A DNA stretch of 64,000 bases. It comes from SZUA-584 sp964441275 (lineage in GTDB: Bacteria > Bacillota > Clostridia > Christensenellales > SZUA-584). A program made the translations under genes and the position numbers. How positions within the stretch are numbered: the first letter of the stretch is position 1; each line of letters opens with the position of its first letter. Below the pieces are notes generated by a model that saw only the letters and a list, made by a program, of their open reading frames with translations, ran no database searches and was not told the origin of the DNA. Location of the stretch: NCBI GenBank assembly GCA_964441275.1, contig CAYTUG010000010.1:1-64000 (forward strand). Direction: 5' to 3'. Of the stretch, positions 18,065 to 26,544 are shown piece after piece.

Positions 18065-18469
18065 GTGACGCCCACGCAAGAAGATACGTTGGAAAAAGAG
18101 CTCAAAGAAGCGTTTAAACGGCTTGAAACGGCAGACAAAGATTGCTCGCTGCTGATAAACAATGTGATTGAAAAAAATGCGGCCCGTCAAAACGGACGGA
18201 TTGAGCAGCTGCATGAACAGTTAAGCAAATCGCGCGTTGCGATAGCTGAAACGGGCGGGCAAATTGTTGAGATAAAAGCCATTATGCAAGGCGAATTAAA
18301 GCTTGTTTATGAAATGATCAACCGCCTGAATGAAAAGATAGAGCGCATAGAAGCTAACACCTCAAAAGAGCAAAACTCTAAGATGATGTGGCGCATTGCG
18401 CTTATTGCCGCATTGCCGGGCGTAGTATCAATAGTAATAAAAATATTGGAGATCTTTTTAGCCGGTTAG
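18065..18469 (+). CDS. Coiled-coil protein with C-terminal membrane helix (XhlA-like)
   Basis: The 134-residue protein begins at GTG 18065 behind AGGAAAG. It is a long heptad-patterned helix (about residues 5-105, Glu/Lys/Leu-rich) ending in one membrane segment (MMWRIALIAALPGVVSIVIKILEIFLAG). This resembles the XhlA/haemolysin-type proteins of phage lysis modules, but here it lies between portal and scaffold genes, where those are not usual. The function is therefore uncertain. Confidence 0.6.
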   Translation: MTPTQEDTLEKELKEAFKRLETADKDCSLLINNVIEKNAARQNGRIEQLHEQLSKSRVAIAETGGQIVEIKAIMQGELKLVYEMINRLNEKIERIEANTSKEQNSKMMWRIALIAALPGVVSIVIKILEIFLAG

Positions 18470-18519
18470 AAGAGCCTGCTAAACTATATTTGCGTTTAAT
18501 CGGCAATTAATAAAATGCT

Positions 18520-18552
18520 TATCAAAGAAGGCTTTAAAGGCCTTTTTTGATA
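18520..18552 (+). terminator. Internal terminator in the phage cassette
   Basis: An outer stem TATCAAA/TTTGATA (18520-18526 with 18546-18552) encloses AAGGC/GCCTT, with a T-run on the 3' side. It lies only 23 bases before the scaffold gene, so expression of scaffold and coat would need read-through or a separate start. Confidence 0.6.
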
Positions 18553-18574
18553 CTTAAAAATAAGGAGATTAAAA

Positions 18575-19234
18575 ATGGAAAACAATGCCCAACCACAGGC
18601 GCAAACGGCAAACCAGCCGGATATTCAAACCGATGTAGAAACCGGGTCAAACGATAAACAAGCGTTTTTAACGGTGCGCTACAACAAAGAAGAGTTGCCT
18701 TTGTCCCGGGAGGCGGCAACGGAATATGCCCAAAAGGGTTTAAATTACGACAAAATAAGCGGCAGATTATCGCAATTGTCGCAAAAGGTTGAGGACTATC
18801 AGCATATTAACACTCTTGTCAGCGAAATTGCCCAGCAAAACGGAATAAGTGAAAACGACGCTTTCCTTGCACTGCGCCAGCGTGTGAGCGAAGAAGGCGC
18901 AGCACAGGCAAGTATAAACGCTCAGCTTGACGAGTTTATCGCCGCCCATCCGGATTACGATCCTTTGTCTTTGCCGGAAAGCGTAATAAACGAATGGAAA
19001 AGCGGCGTTCCGTTGTGTGATGCTTATGCCGCGTATGAAGAAATTAAAATCAGGCAGGTTAATGCACGGCAAACCAACGAGCAGAATGCCGCGGCAAGCA
19101 TGGGGGGCGCGCAGGGAATAGGGGCTGCGGCGCCAAAGCCGCTTTCAAAAGAGGTTATTGCGCAGATGTCGCATTCCGAATTGGAAAACAACCATGGCAG
19201 GATATGGGCATTTTTAACGGGACAGAAAGAATAG
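18575..19234 (+). CDS. Phage scaffolding-like protein
   Basis: The 219-residue, acidic and Gln-rich protein has a disordered N-terminus (about 1-30), a small domain with FLTVRYNKEELPLSREAATEYAQ form (about 33-60), a helical coiled-coil middle and a disordered Ala/Gly tail. It sits immediately upstream of the coat gene. The N-terminal block resembles that of other phage scaffold proteins. Composition and position support the call, and no catalytic motif is seen. AAGGAG precedes ATG 18575. Confidence 0.65.
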   Translation: MENNAQPQAQTANQPDIQTDVETGSNDKQAFLTVRYNKEELPLSREAATEYAQKGLNYDKISGRLSQLSQKVEDYQHINTLVSEIAQQNGISENDAFLALRQRVSEEGAAQASINAQLDEFIAAHPDYDPLSLPESVINEWKSGVPLCDAYAAYEEIKIRQVNARQTNEQNAAASMGGAQGIGAAAPKPLSKEVIAQMSHSELENNHGRIWAFLTGQKE

Positions 19235-19249
19235 AAAGGAGAGATAGAT

Positions 19250-20089
19250 TTGCCTTACGAAAGTTTCAGGCCGGAAATTTTGGCCAAAGAGCTTATGACC
19301 GACAGGGGAAGAGATTGCGTTTTTAAAAACCTTTGCTACAAAGGTCCTATAATCGGCGAGATAGCGAAGAAGGGAGACGTTTTGCGAATAGCGGGCGTTG
19401 GACGCCCTACTGTGCGTGATTATATCCCCGGCAAAGACATAACGCTCGAGCAGAAAAAAAGCTATAACCAGGACCTGTATATAACCGAGGCTAAGTATGT
19501 CAATGTTGAGGTGGACAGGGTAGATAAAGCGCAGGCGCAGGGAGAGGTGTTCGGGGTTGAAGTGCGGGAAGCAAAAAAGGCGCTTGCCCAAACGCTTGAC
19601 GAACACCTTGCCGGGCTGCACAAACAGGCGGGCGGCGTGATAGAGAACAAAAGCTGCAATTCAGCCTCGATACTGTCTACTCTTGCGCAGGCCGAACAGG
19701 CTTTGCTTGAGATGGACGTGCCGTTTGAAGAAGAACGGTTTCTTGTAATATCGCCGGCAATTTATACAAAGCTTGTGCTTGGCAAGATAGTTTTTTTGCA
19801 GTCCAACGCCGAGGTTTTTGGCAAAGGATTTAAAGGAAGCTACTTAAATTTTGGGGTTTATGTGTCAAACTCTATCAAAAAGACCGGTGAAGTGCACCAT
19901 TGCATGGCATTTACCAGGCAGGCGATTGCGCTGGCGGAGCAAATACCGGCAAGCATGATAGAGCGTTATAAGCCCGAAAAAACTTTTGCCGATGCCTTTA
20001 AAGTGTTGCATCTTTACGGAAGCACGGTTATAAGGCCGTCAGAGCTTATCCGCGTTGATTTAACAACGTCGGAAGAAACACAAATATAG
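19250..20089 (+). CDS. Major capsid (coat) protein
   Basis: The 279-residue protein starts at TTG 19250 behind AAAGGAGAG, 15 bases after the scaffold gene. The opening (SFRPEILAKELMTDR), the central VISPAIYTKLVLGK stretch and the C-terminal part are like HK97-fold coat proteins of the P22/podovirus kind, in which a similar VVSPEVYAKL block is common. The neighbours (scaffold before, small head proteins after) give most of the confidence. Reading frame and codon use look like the host genes, with no sign of decay. Confidence 0.75.
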   Translation: MPYESFRPEILAKELMTDRGRDCVFKNLCYKGPIIGEIAKKGDVLRIAGVGRPTVRDYIPGKDITLEQKKSYNQDLYITEAKYVNVEVDRVDKAQAQGEVFGVEVREAKKALAQTLDEHLAGLHKQAGGVIENKSCNSASILSTLAQAEQALLEMDVPFEEERFLVISPAIYTKLVLGKIVFLQSNAEVFGKGFKGSYLNFGVYVSNSIKKTGEVHHCMAFTRQAIALAEQIPASMIERYKPEKTFADAFKVLHLYGSTVIRPSELIRVDLTTSEETQI

Positions 20090-20101
20090 GGGGTGTTGTG
20101 T

Positions 20102-20476
20102 ATGGCTAATGTAAGCTTATTCGATATAAGCAAAGGCATGCCCGCCATTTTGCAAACCGAATCTATGACGCCGGCGGCAGCGGTACAGCAGGTGCCGTGC
20201 AAAAAAGATTCGAGGCTGTGCCTAAGGGTTTGCAATGCGAACGAGCAGGAGGACGTTGTGGTGCGGCTTAAAGCGGGCGGCGGGCCGCGGTGCGTGCTTG
20301 GAGATAAAGACATAACGGTAAAGGCGGGAGAGGTTGCGTACATTGCGCTTTGGGACACCGCGCGCTATAAAGATTTGGCAAGCGGAAACGTTAGCGTTGA
20401 TTTGGTGGACGGCAACGGCGACGCTCTTAGCGAACAGTTGCTTTTACTGATTACAATAGAGGCGGCGCAGCTTTAA
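20102..20476 (+). CDS. Small phage head-associated protein of unknown function
   Basis: A 124-residue, beta-rich protein. ATG 20102 is preceded by AGGGGGTG, whereas the frame is open from 20093. Strands such as VVVRLKAGGGPRC and VSVDLVDGNGDALSEQLLLLI suggest a single sandwich domain. Its place just after the coat gene fits a head decoration or stabilising protein, but I recognise no family. It is followed by a strong terminator. Confidence 0.55.
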   Translation: MANVSLFDISKGMPAILQTESMTPAAAVQQVPCKKDSRLCLRVCNANEQEDVVVRLKAGGGPRCVLGDKDITVKAGEVAYIALWDTARYKDLASGNVSVDLVDGNGDALSEQLLLLITIEAAQL

Positions 20477-20488
20477 AGAAGCCGGACG

Positions 20489-20517
20489 GGGGGCATACCT
20501 GCCCCCTTAAATTTTTT
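20489..20517 (+). terminator. Strong GC-rich terminator inside the phage cassette
   Basis: GGGGGCA (20489-20495) and TGCCCCC (20500-20506) form a perfect 7-bp stem with a TACC loop, then TTAAATTTTTT. It divides the cassette into a head part and a connector/fibre part. Confidence 0.8.
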
Positions 20518-20536
20518 AATTTTGGAGGTTGAGAAT

Positions 20537-20899
20537 ATGACTGCACAAGAAGCGTATGAGATGTCGCTTGCGCTTATCGACCAAGCCGAAGGCATTGATA
20601 CTGCCGACTATGCATCAAGAGCGCCTGCTTTAATAGATGTGCTGCAGCGCGAACTTGCTTTTTATGAGGGAACAGCCGTCACAAGGCGGATAAAGAAACT
20701 TGAAGATATTTTGGAGATAGGGGAAGATACTGCAGAACGCATACTTCCCTATGGTTTGGCCGCAAACTTTGCGCTGTCCGATAAAAACGCGGATATGTAT
20801 TCGGATTACAGTGCAATGTATCGCGCGCTTATTCGCACGATAAGGCCTGAAGATTCCGATATAACAGACGAGTACGGAGTTTTGGAGGGGCTTAAGTGA
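20537..20899 (+). CDS. Probable head-tail connector-like protein
   Basis: A 120-residue, mostly helical acidic protein. ATG 20537 lies behind GGAGG (20525-20529). Its all-alpha pattern (TAQEAYEMSLALIDQ at the start, YSDYSAMYRALIRTIRP at the end) and its position after the coat genes are those of phage adaptor/connector proteins. The call rests on context and general form. Confidence 0.5.
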   Translation: MTAQEAYEMSLALIDQAEGIDTADYASRAPALIDVLQRELAFYEGTAVTRRIKKLEDILEIGEDTAERILPYGLAANFALSDKNADMYSDYSAMYRALIRTIRPEDSDITDEYGVLEGLK

Positions 20900-20950
20900 T
20901 AATCCGCCATTACCCGGGCGGGCAAACCCCAACGCAAGGAGCGAACTGCT

Positions 20951-22777
20951 ATGGAAAGAATAAAAGAGATTATGCTGCCCGAATTAAACGGAGGGCTTAA
21001 TGTTAACGATCCGGAGTATGCAATACTCGACAGCCAGAGCCACGATATGCTCAACATGTGGTACAGGGGAAAATCCTTAGTCAAGCGCAACGGTCAGGCT
21101 TTGATCGATTGCGGGATAGCGGGCGAGGTGCAAAGCATATCGCCGCTTTACTGCGATTACTATGTTGTGCATTCGAACGATAGGCTTTATAAATGGCGAG
21201 GAAATGAGGCGCAGCTGTTAAAGAGCGGCGTTGCAAGCGCCGAGGGCGTTTTTTGTGAGTTTTGCGGTACACTATATTATCTTGACGGAAATGAAATATG
21301 GGAAATCGCGCCTGATTTTAGCGTAAAGGAAGCGCGTCCTTACATACCTGTGGTAATTATAAACGCTCATCCCGACCTATCGGGCGGAGATGATAACGAG
21401 GCGTACAATATAATAGGTGCTGGATTTTGCGTAAAATACAATGGCGATGAAACATCGGCAGTGTATTCGCTGCCGCAAAAAGAGATTGACGAGACCGCGG
21501 TTTTGGTAAGCATAGACGCAGCCGATTTGAATGAAGGCGAGCATTTTAGCGTGGATAGAACGCAGGGCATTGTGAATTTTGCCGAAGGGACAAGCCCGAA
21601 CGGGCCGCCCGGCGCAGGCACTAATAATGTATGGATTAGCGCGTTTAAAACGGCGCCGGAAAACAAACGGAAAATTACGGGGTGCAAAATAGCTTTGCCT
21701 TTCGGCGGGGAGGCATCCGGCATATTCGGGGGCACCAGGGTTTTTGTAACGGGCAACCCAAAGCATGCAAGAACGTACTGGCACAGTGACTTAGGGCATG
21801 GATTGGGGAGCGGTATGCGTTATTTTCCGGATACTTGCGAAGAACATTTAAACCAAAACAATCAGCCGATAACCGCGGCGGCAAAAATGGGGGGAGAGCT
21901 CGTATTATTTAAACAGAGTTCGATATTTGTGCTTGGGTACGTATTCGACGGAGTTGACGCGTTTTACCCGGTAAGGGAGTGCCACAGCGCCATTGGTTGT
22001 GATATGCCGAAAAGTTTAGCATTGATTGACAACGCGCTTGTTTTTGCGAATTCGAGCAGCGGAGTGCACATGCTAACGTCTACCGACAACAAATCTGAAA
22101 ACGTGGTAAAGCCGTTATCGGCAAATATAAATAAACTGCTTCTTAGTGAACCCGGGCTGCGCGATGCGTGTTCTATCGATCACGGCAGGTACTATTGGTT
22201 ATGTGCAGGAGGGCGGGCGTATCTTTGGGATTATGAGCAGACACCGTTTTATGACTTTGCAGATTACAAAAAAGCTCAACGCAGGCTTGCGTGGTATAGG
22301 TTTGATAACATAGACGCAAATGTTTTATGCGCCGATGCCGATACGCTTTATTACGGCGGCAAAAAGGGCATAGTATTATTCTGCAAAAATAAAAGCGACT
22401 TTGGCAGAAAATATGACGCTTATTTTACAACTAAGGCGTTTGATTTGATGTGTCCAAACAGATTAAAAACATTTCTAAAAGTATATCCGAGTTTTGCGGC
22501 GCAGGGTAACATAAAAGCAACCGTTACCATATCAAGCGAAACCCATGATGTGTTTTCGAAACGAGTATTTGATATAAAGTCGTTTTCGTGGCTCGATTTT
22601 AACTGGAGCACATTTACGTTTGACGTTATAAAATTTTCAAGAACTTATGTTGTGCGTTTATCTATGCGGCGCGCCGCCTACATACAAATAAAGGTATCGG
22701 GAAGCGATAAAGACAGAGACGTGGGGATATCGGCGCTTAGGATAGAATACTGCTTTAACAACAAATTAAGGAGGTAA
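20951..22777 (+). CDS. Large phage structural protein, likely beta-propeller tail hub or stabiliser
   Basis: The 608-residue, strand-rich protein has repeated short motifs of the type YYVVHSNDRLYKWRGN, GTLYYLDGNEIWEI and ADTLYYGGKKGIVLF. These look like the blades of a propeller and resemble DNA-stabilisation or tail-hub proteins of podoviruses. The C-terminal 120 residues form a further beta domain. It is followed after 3 bases by the fibre gene, with an AAGGAGG site, so the two are co-expressed. Exact homology was not determined. Confidence 0.6.
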   Translation: MERIKEIMLPELNGGLNVNDPEYAILDSQSHDMLNMWYRGKSLVKRNGQALIDCGIAGEVQSISPLYCDYYVVHSNDRLYKWRGNEAQLLKSGVASAEGVFCEFCGTLYYLDGNEIWEIAPDFSVKEARPYIPVVIINAHPDLSGGDDNEAYNIIGAGFCVKYNGDETSAVYSLPQKEIDETAVLVSIDAADLNEGEHFSVDRTQGIVNFAEGTSPNGPPGAGTNNVWISAFKTAPENKRKITGCKIALPFGGEASGIFGGTRVFVTGNPKHARTYWHSDLGHGLGSGMRYFPDTCEEHLNQNNQPITAAAKMGGELVLFKQSSIFVLGYVFDGVDAFYPVRECHSAIGCDMPKSLALIDNALVFANSSSGVHMLTSTDNKSENVVKPLSANINKLLLSEPGLRDACSIDHGRYYWLCAGGRAYLWDYEQTPFYDFADYKKAQRRLAWYRFDNIDANVLCADADTLYYGGKKGIVLFCKNKSDFGRKYDAYFTTKAFDLMCPNRLKTFLKVYPSFAAQGNIKATVTISSETHDVFSKRVFDIKSFSWLDFNWSTFTFDVIKFSRTYVVRLSMRRAAYIQIKVSGSDKDRDVGISALRIEYCFNNKLRR

Positions 22778-22780
22778 GAT

Positions 22781-23713
22781 ATGGCGTTTGACAGGATGGC
22801 TTTTGAACCGCCGGAAGGTTTGCGCAATTCGGAATATTATCCGACTGCGCCCGAAAGCGAAGCTGATGCGCGCGAACAAGTGCAAGGGGTTTCCGACCAG
22901 ATTAAAGAATTCTTAAACGAAACATTGCTGCCGCAGGTTGAGAATGCGGCCGCAGGCTGCTCGGGTGCGCAAAAAATAGGCAGCGAGGAGATACAAGGGG
23001 TTGACGGGACAAATGTTTTTGCGCAGATTGTCAGCCTTAAAACGCAGATAGACGATGTTTCGGCAGGCAGCGTCAGCGATGGTTCTATCACTACCCAAAA
23101 GATTGCGGAAGCTGCGGTTACCAAAGCAAAGGTTGCAAACAATGCGATTGGGGAGGCGCAATTAGCCCCAAGCGCCGTCACTCAAGAAAAGATTTGTAAC
23201 GGAGCGGTCAGCGGAACGAAGATAGCCGAAAGCGCGGTTGCAGGCAACCATATAATGCCGGCGGCGGTATCGGGTGCGCATATTGCCGACGGGGCGATCG
23301 GCAATACAAAGATAGCGGCGGGCGCGGTTAGCGCAACGAAGATTGCGGACGGGTGCGTTACCAAGTCCAAACTTTCACAAGCTGCGCTTGGATGGTCATT
23401 GGTGTTGGAAGAAGGGTTGAATTCGGGAAACGGAAGCATAGACATGCCGAGCCAGGCGGGCAAATCCGAAATGATGATACAGCTAAAAAGCGCGGACGGG
23501 ATAGTGGCGTATGGCGAATCTGTTGCGCCCCTGAACGCGGAAGGGCGCACCATACCATATATGCACAACATAAGCACTTTCAACCCCGGCAATTTCTCAG
23601 TGGATTACAGAACGATAACGGTGGGGGCTGTACAGATAAGCTACACATCTTCAAGAGCGGAAACAGTAGGAGGCTCAACCAATCTTAAGCGGATAAGCGT
23701 TTTTACAAGATAG
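22781..23713 (+). CDS. Phage fibre-type protein with ten decapeptide repeats
   Basis: A 310-residue protein with a helical N-terminal part (1-98), then exactly ten consecutive 10-residue repeats (101-200) of the form (G/A)AVSxTKIAx, then a beta-rich C-terminal knob (about 201-310). Repeats with the AVTxxKIADG pattern are common in phage head or tail fibres, where they form a thin trimeric shaft. This implies receptor or surface binding. No chaperone or carbohydrate motif could be recognised in the knob. Confidence 0.75.
   Translation: MAFDRMAFEPPEGLRNSEYYPTAPESEADAREQVQGVSDQIKEFLNETLLPQVENAAAGCSGAQKIGSEEIQGVDGTNVFAQIVSLKTQIDDVSAGSVSDGSITTQKIAEAAVTKAKVANNAIGEAQLAPSAVTQEKICNGAVSGTKIAESAVAGNHIMPAAVSGAHIADGAIGNTKIAAGAVSATKIADGCVTKSKLSQAALGWSLVLEEGLNSGNGSIDMPSQAGKSEMMIQLKSADGIVAYGESVAPLNAEGRTIPYMHNISTFNPGNFSVDYRTITVGAVQISYTSSRAETVGGSTNLKRISVFTR
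23081..23380 (+). repeat. Ten degenerate 30-bp tandem repeats encoding a fibre shaft
   Basis: The ten 10-residue repeats of the fibre gene correspond to ten in-frame 30-bp units. They are kept at protein level (pattern AV, then K-I-A) and have drifted at DNA level. There is no insertion or deletion across the run, so the register is preserved. Confidence 0.8.
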
Positions 23714-23725
23714 CGGTATGGTTGC

Positions 23726-23763
23726 AAAAAGCGCATACACAAGAAAAGCTGTTGCGCCTTTTT
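23726..23763 (+). terminator. Possible terminator at the end of the phage cassette
   Basis: GCGCA (23731-23735) pairs with TGCGC (23753-23757), flanked by an A-run and a T-run. The 17-base loop and the overlap with the next promoter make it tentative. Confidence 0.4.
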
Positions 23764-23779
23764 GAAGTTGAGGTATAAT
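23752..23779 (+). promoter_or_regulatory. Promoter of the DeoR-family regulator gene
   Basis: TTGCGC (23752-23757) and a perfect TATAAT (23774-23779) are 16 bases apart, 53 bases before the ATG. Confidence 0.5.
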
Positions 23780-23832
23780 AGAACATATAGTAACAAAACA
23801 TAACATAGAGGAACTGCCGAAAGGAAGCTGAC

Positions 23833-24627
23833 ATGCTAAAGCAAAACCGGCAAGCGCAGATACTTGAAATGCTGCATAATGACGGCGAGGTAATGATAAG
23901 CAAGCTAAGCCGTCATTTTGGAGTAGCGGAGATGACCATACGGCGTGATCTTGATTCGCTTGCGCAAAACGGGCAGATTTTGCGAATACATGGAGGTGCG
24001 GTACCCAAAGAACAGGGCTTAGAACAAGCCGGAACAGGCAAACCGAAGATTGACAACAAACAAGCCAAAATAGCAGTGGCATGCAAGGCGCTTTCATTTA
24101 TTTGCGATGGCATAACAGTATATTTTGATTCGGGAGACATAAACTTTATGTTGGCGCAGCTTCTGCCCGTCTCTTATCATATAACGGCGTTGACCAATTC
24201 CATACCCACGGCGACAGAGCTTATCAAGCGTCCTTTCGTTTCGGTTATAATGGTCGGCGGAGAGATAAAAAAAAGCGCTTTGGCGTGCAGGGGCCCGGCG
24301 GCCGAAGAGTTTATTGGGCGTTTTAGGGTTGATCTTGCTTTTATGGACGTTAGCGCGATAGGGGCGCGCGGCGAGCTGTTTGTGAGCAGCGTTTTGGAGG
24401 CGGGGTTTAAAAAGAATGTATTGGCGGCGGCGGGACAAAGCATAGTTGTTGCCGATTCTTCGAAAATTGGCAAGCACAGCCTATGCAGCTTTGGAGACGC
24501 TTATCAGATCGCCGCAATTGTAACGGACGATGGTATTGAACCTTCGCATCTATCAATGCTGCACAAATGCGGCGCACAGGTTACTGTGGCAAAAAGCGAA
24601 GGGCAGAGGGCTTCGCTGTTAGGTTAG
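23833..24627 (+). CDS. DeoR-family transcriptional regulator
   Basis: The 264-residue protein has an N-terminal winged helix (about 1-57, RQAQILEMLHNDGEVMISKLS to MTIRRDLDSLAQNGQILRIHGGA) that is the DeoR signature. The effector domain (about 75-250) has the sugar-phosphate binding DSGDIN segment and the IVVADSSKIGKHSL block near the end. Such proteins repress sugar or nucleoside catabolic operons until a phosphorylated sugar binds. No sugar gene is adjacent, so its target is unknown. AAAGGAAG precedes the ATG. Confidence 0.92.
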   Translation: MLKQNRQAQILEMLHNDGEVMISKLSRHFGVAEMTIRRDLDSLAQNGQILRIHGGAVPKEQGLEQAGTGKPKIDNKQAKIAVACKALSFICDGITVYFDSGDINFMLAQLLPVSYHITALTNSIPTATELIKRPFVSVIMVGGEIKKSALACRGPAAEEFIGRFRVDLAFMDVSAIGARGELFVSSVLEAGFKKNVLAAAGQSIVVADSSKIGKHSLCSFGDAYQIAAIVTDDGIEPSHLSMLHKCGAQVTVAKSEGQRASLLG

Positions 24628-24700
24628 CGGTATTTTTTAATCCGGGTATAAACGGGTTTAAATACAGAATGTTATCGCTCGGTTTTGGAGGGAAAAAAAT

Positions 24701-25057
24701 ATGTCATTTTGCTGGTGTACAATACATGTGCGCAACATGGAAGAATCGCTCTTGTTTTATCAGGATATTGTGGGGCTAAGATTAACGCGCCGGTTTAACG
24801 AAACGCCCGGTACGGACATATCTTTTTTGGGCGACGGAGAAACGCAAATCGAGCTGATAGTCGGAAAGGGCGAGCCGTATTCGGGCGGCGGAATAGCGAT
24901 AGGGTTTATGGTTGGCAGCCTTGAAAAGAAGATGGAGTTTGTTATCGGAAAAGGATTAAAAATTCACAGCGGCCCTTTTTCGCCAAGCGCCCGCACTCGT
25001 TTTTTCTTCGTGCAGGACCCAAACGGAGTGCTTGTGCAGTTTGTTGAACAAAAATAA
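24701..25057 (+). CDS. VOC (glyoxalase I / bleomycin resistance / dioxygenase) family protein
   Basis: A single VOC domain of 118 residues: TIHVRNMEESLLFYQDIVGL at the start, the middle strand SFLGDGETQIELIVGKGE with the metal-ligand glutamate, and RFFFVQDPNGVLVQFVEQK at the end with a second glutamine/glutamate position. It could be a lactoylglutathione-lyase-like enzyme or a resistance protein, and the substrate is not predictable. It lies 74 bases after the DeoR gene and may be co-transcribed. GGAGGG precedes the ATG. Confidence 0.85.
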   Translation: MSFCWCTIHVRNMEESLLFYQDIVGLRLTRRFNETPGTDISFLGDGETQIELIVGKGEPYSGGGIAIGFMVGSLEKKMEFVIGKGLKIHSGPFSPSARTRFFFVQDPNGVLVQFVEQK

Positions 25058-25063
25058 TAGCCA

Positions 25064-25582
25064 TTATCTGCCGGCTACAACGGATTCATAATCAACCGGA
25101 GTATTCGTTTTATTTATCTCGTTTATCATTAACGCGCGCAAATATCCCCTGGCGCAAGTAACGGAGTGCACAAAATATCCGTTTTTTTCGTACAGAGCGA
25201 CAACGGAGGGCATGCAGGCGGCGGTGTGCAGCGCAATAGCGCTAACGTTTAAGGCAACGCATTCCTGCTTCACTTTTTCAATAAGCAGCTTCCCAACCCC
25301 AAAAGATTGGTATCTTGGATGTACCGCAAGCCTTGAAAGGTAAGCGGTCTGACTGCCTAACAACTCAAACCGCACAGCCCCGATTGCGATATTGTCAATT
25401 TCACATAAGTAAACTTCTTTTTGCTCAATATCTTTTTTTATATCATCAATTGTTTCGTTGAGCGCCGCTACGTTATTTTTTTGGCCGATAGAACGCGCAT
25501 AATCTAAAAAAGCTTTTCGGGTTAAAGATTTTACCGCATTGGCATCGTTGATCGACGCTTTTCTGATGACGGCGTTTAGCAT
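25064..25582 (-). CDS. GNAT-family N-acetyltransferase, last gene of the arg operon
   Basis: The 172-residue protein has a GNAT fold with the acetyl-CoA loop in LAVHPRYQSFGVGKLLIEKV (motif A, Q/RxxGxG/A type) and motif B in ALHTAACMPSVVALYEKNGY. Its ATG shares one base with the argF stop (TAATG), so it is translated with the arginine genes. The operon has argB, argC, argD and argF but neither argJ nor a classical argA, so this protein could be a short N-acetylglutamate synthase. That is inference from position only. Other GNAT roles are equally allowed by the sequence. Confidence 0.85.
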   Translation of the reverse strand: MLNAVIRKASINDANAVKSLTRKAFLDYARSIGQKNNVAALNETIDDIKKDIEQKEVYLCEIDNIAIGAVRFELLGSQTAYLSRLAVHPRYQSFGVGKLLIEKVKQECVALNVSAIALHTAACMPSVVALYEKNGYFVHSVTCARGYLRALMINEINKTNTPVDYESVVAGR

Positions 25583-26544
25583 TATTTGTTGCCCATAAGC
25601 AGCGCCATGACGGCCTTTTGAGTATGCAGCCTGTTTTCCGCCTCGTCAAACACAACGCTGTGAGGCCCGTCTATTATTTCTGCTGACACTTCTTCGCCGC
25701 GGTGGGCGGGCAGACAGTGCATGAATATATAATCCTTTTTGCATACGCTTAGAAGCTTTGAGTTTACCTGAAAACCCGTAAAGTGCTTATATTTTTGCAG
25801 GGCGTTTTTCTCTTCGCCCATACTTGCCCATACATCTGTGTATACCGCATCCGCGTTTTGCACTGCTTCTCTCGGGTCGTTCGTTACAATGATATCAGCG
25901 CCGCTTATTTGCGCCTCCCGCTTTGCTTTGCGCAGCACATCTGCATCGGGACCAAACCCTGAAGGACAACCGAGCGATATATCAAGCCCAAGCTTGGCGC
26001 ATATTGTAATAAGCGAATTGGCAACATTATTTCCATCGCCGACATAAGCGATTTTGCCGCGGAAACAATGCTTGTTTTCGTAATATGTCATTAAATCGGC
26101 AAGCGCCTGGCAAGGATGCAGCAAATCAGTAAGCCCGTTTATCACGGGTATGCTTCCGTGTCTTGCAAGCTCTTCAACGTCGGATTGAGCGAATGTGCGT
26201 ATCATCACGCCGTCCACCATGCGGGAGAGAACTTTTGCGGTATCGGATATGGGTTCGCCCCTGCCCAATTGAATATCGTTGCTGTTTAGAAACTGGGCGG
26301 TGCCGCCAAGCTGATAGATGCCGGCTTCAAAAGAAACCCGGGTTCGGGTTGAACTTTTTGCAAATATCATAGCTAAAATCTTTCCGCTTAAAATAGGCGG
26401 CAGAACGCCTTGTTTTTTTTGTTCTTTCAGTTTTATGGCAAGGCTTATTAAGTTTAGAATTTCGTCTTTTGAATAACCCGAAAGCGAAACAAGATGTTTT
26501 TGCGTAAACGGCTTTAAAGGCTTGTATTCTGACAAATCAGTCAT
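25582..26544 (-). CDS. argF: Ornithine carbamoyltransferase
   Basis: The 320-residue enzyme joins carbamoyl phosphate and ornithine to citrulline. The carbamoyl-phosphate motif SSTRTRVSFE, the HPCQALADL loop and the ornithine-binding HCLPAHRGEE motif are all intact. The last one separates OTC from the aspartate enzyme. Its length is typical. It is the fourth gene of argC-argB-argD-argF, separated from argD by 114 bases and overlapping the GNAT gene by one base. Confidence 0.96.
   Translation of the reverse strand: MTDLSEYKPLKPFTQKHLVSLSGYSKDEILNLISLAIKLKEQKKQGVLPPILSGKILAMIFAKSSTRTRVSFEAGIYQLGGTAQFLNSNDIQLGRGEPISDTAKVLSRMVDGVMIRTFAQSDVEELARHGSIPVINGLTDLLHPCQALADLMTYYENKHCFRGKIAYVGDGNNVANSLITICAKLGLDISLGCPSGFGPDADVLRKAKREAQISGADIIVTNDPREAVQNADAVYTDVWASMGEEKNALQKYKHFTGFQVNSKLLSVCKKDYIFMHCLPAHRGEEVSAEIIDGPHSVVFDEAENRLHTQKAVMALLMGNK

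Noticed and set aside
16058..23832. Attachment-site repeats flanking the phage cassette
   Set aside because: No direct repeat longer than about 10 bases was found by eye on the two sides, and no integrase or tRNA is next to it.
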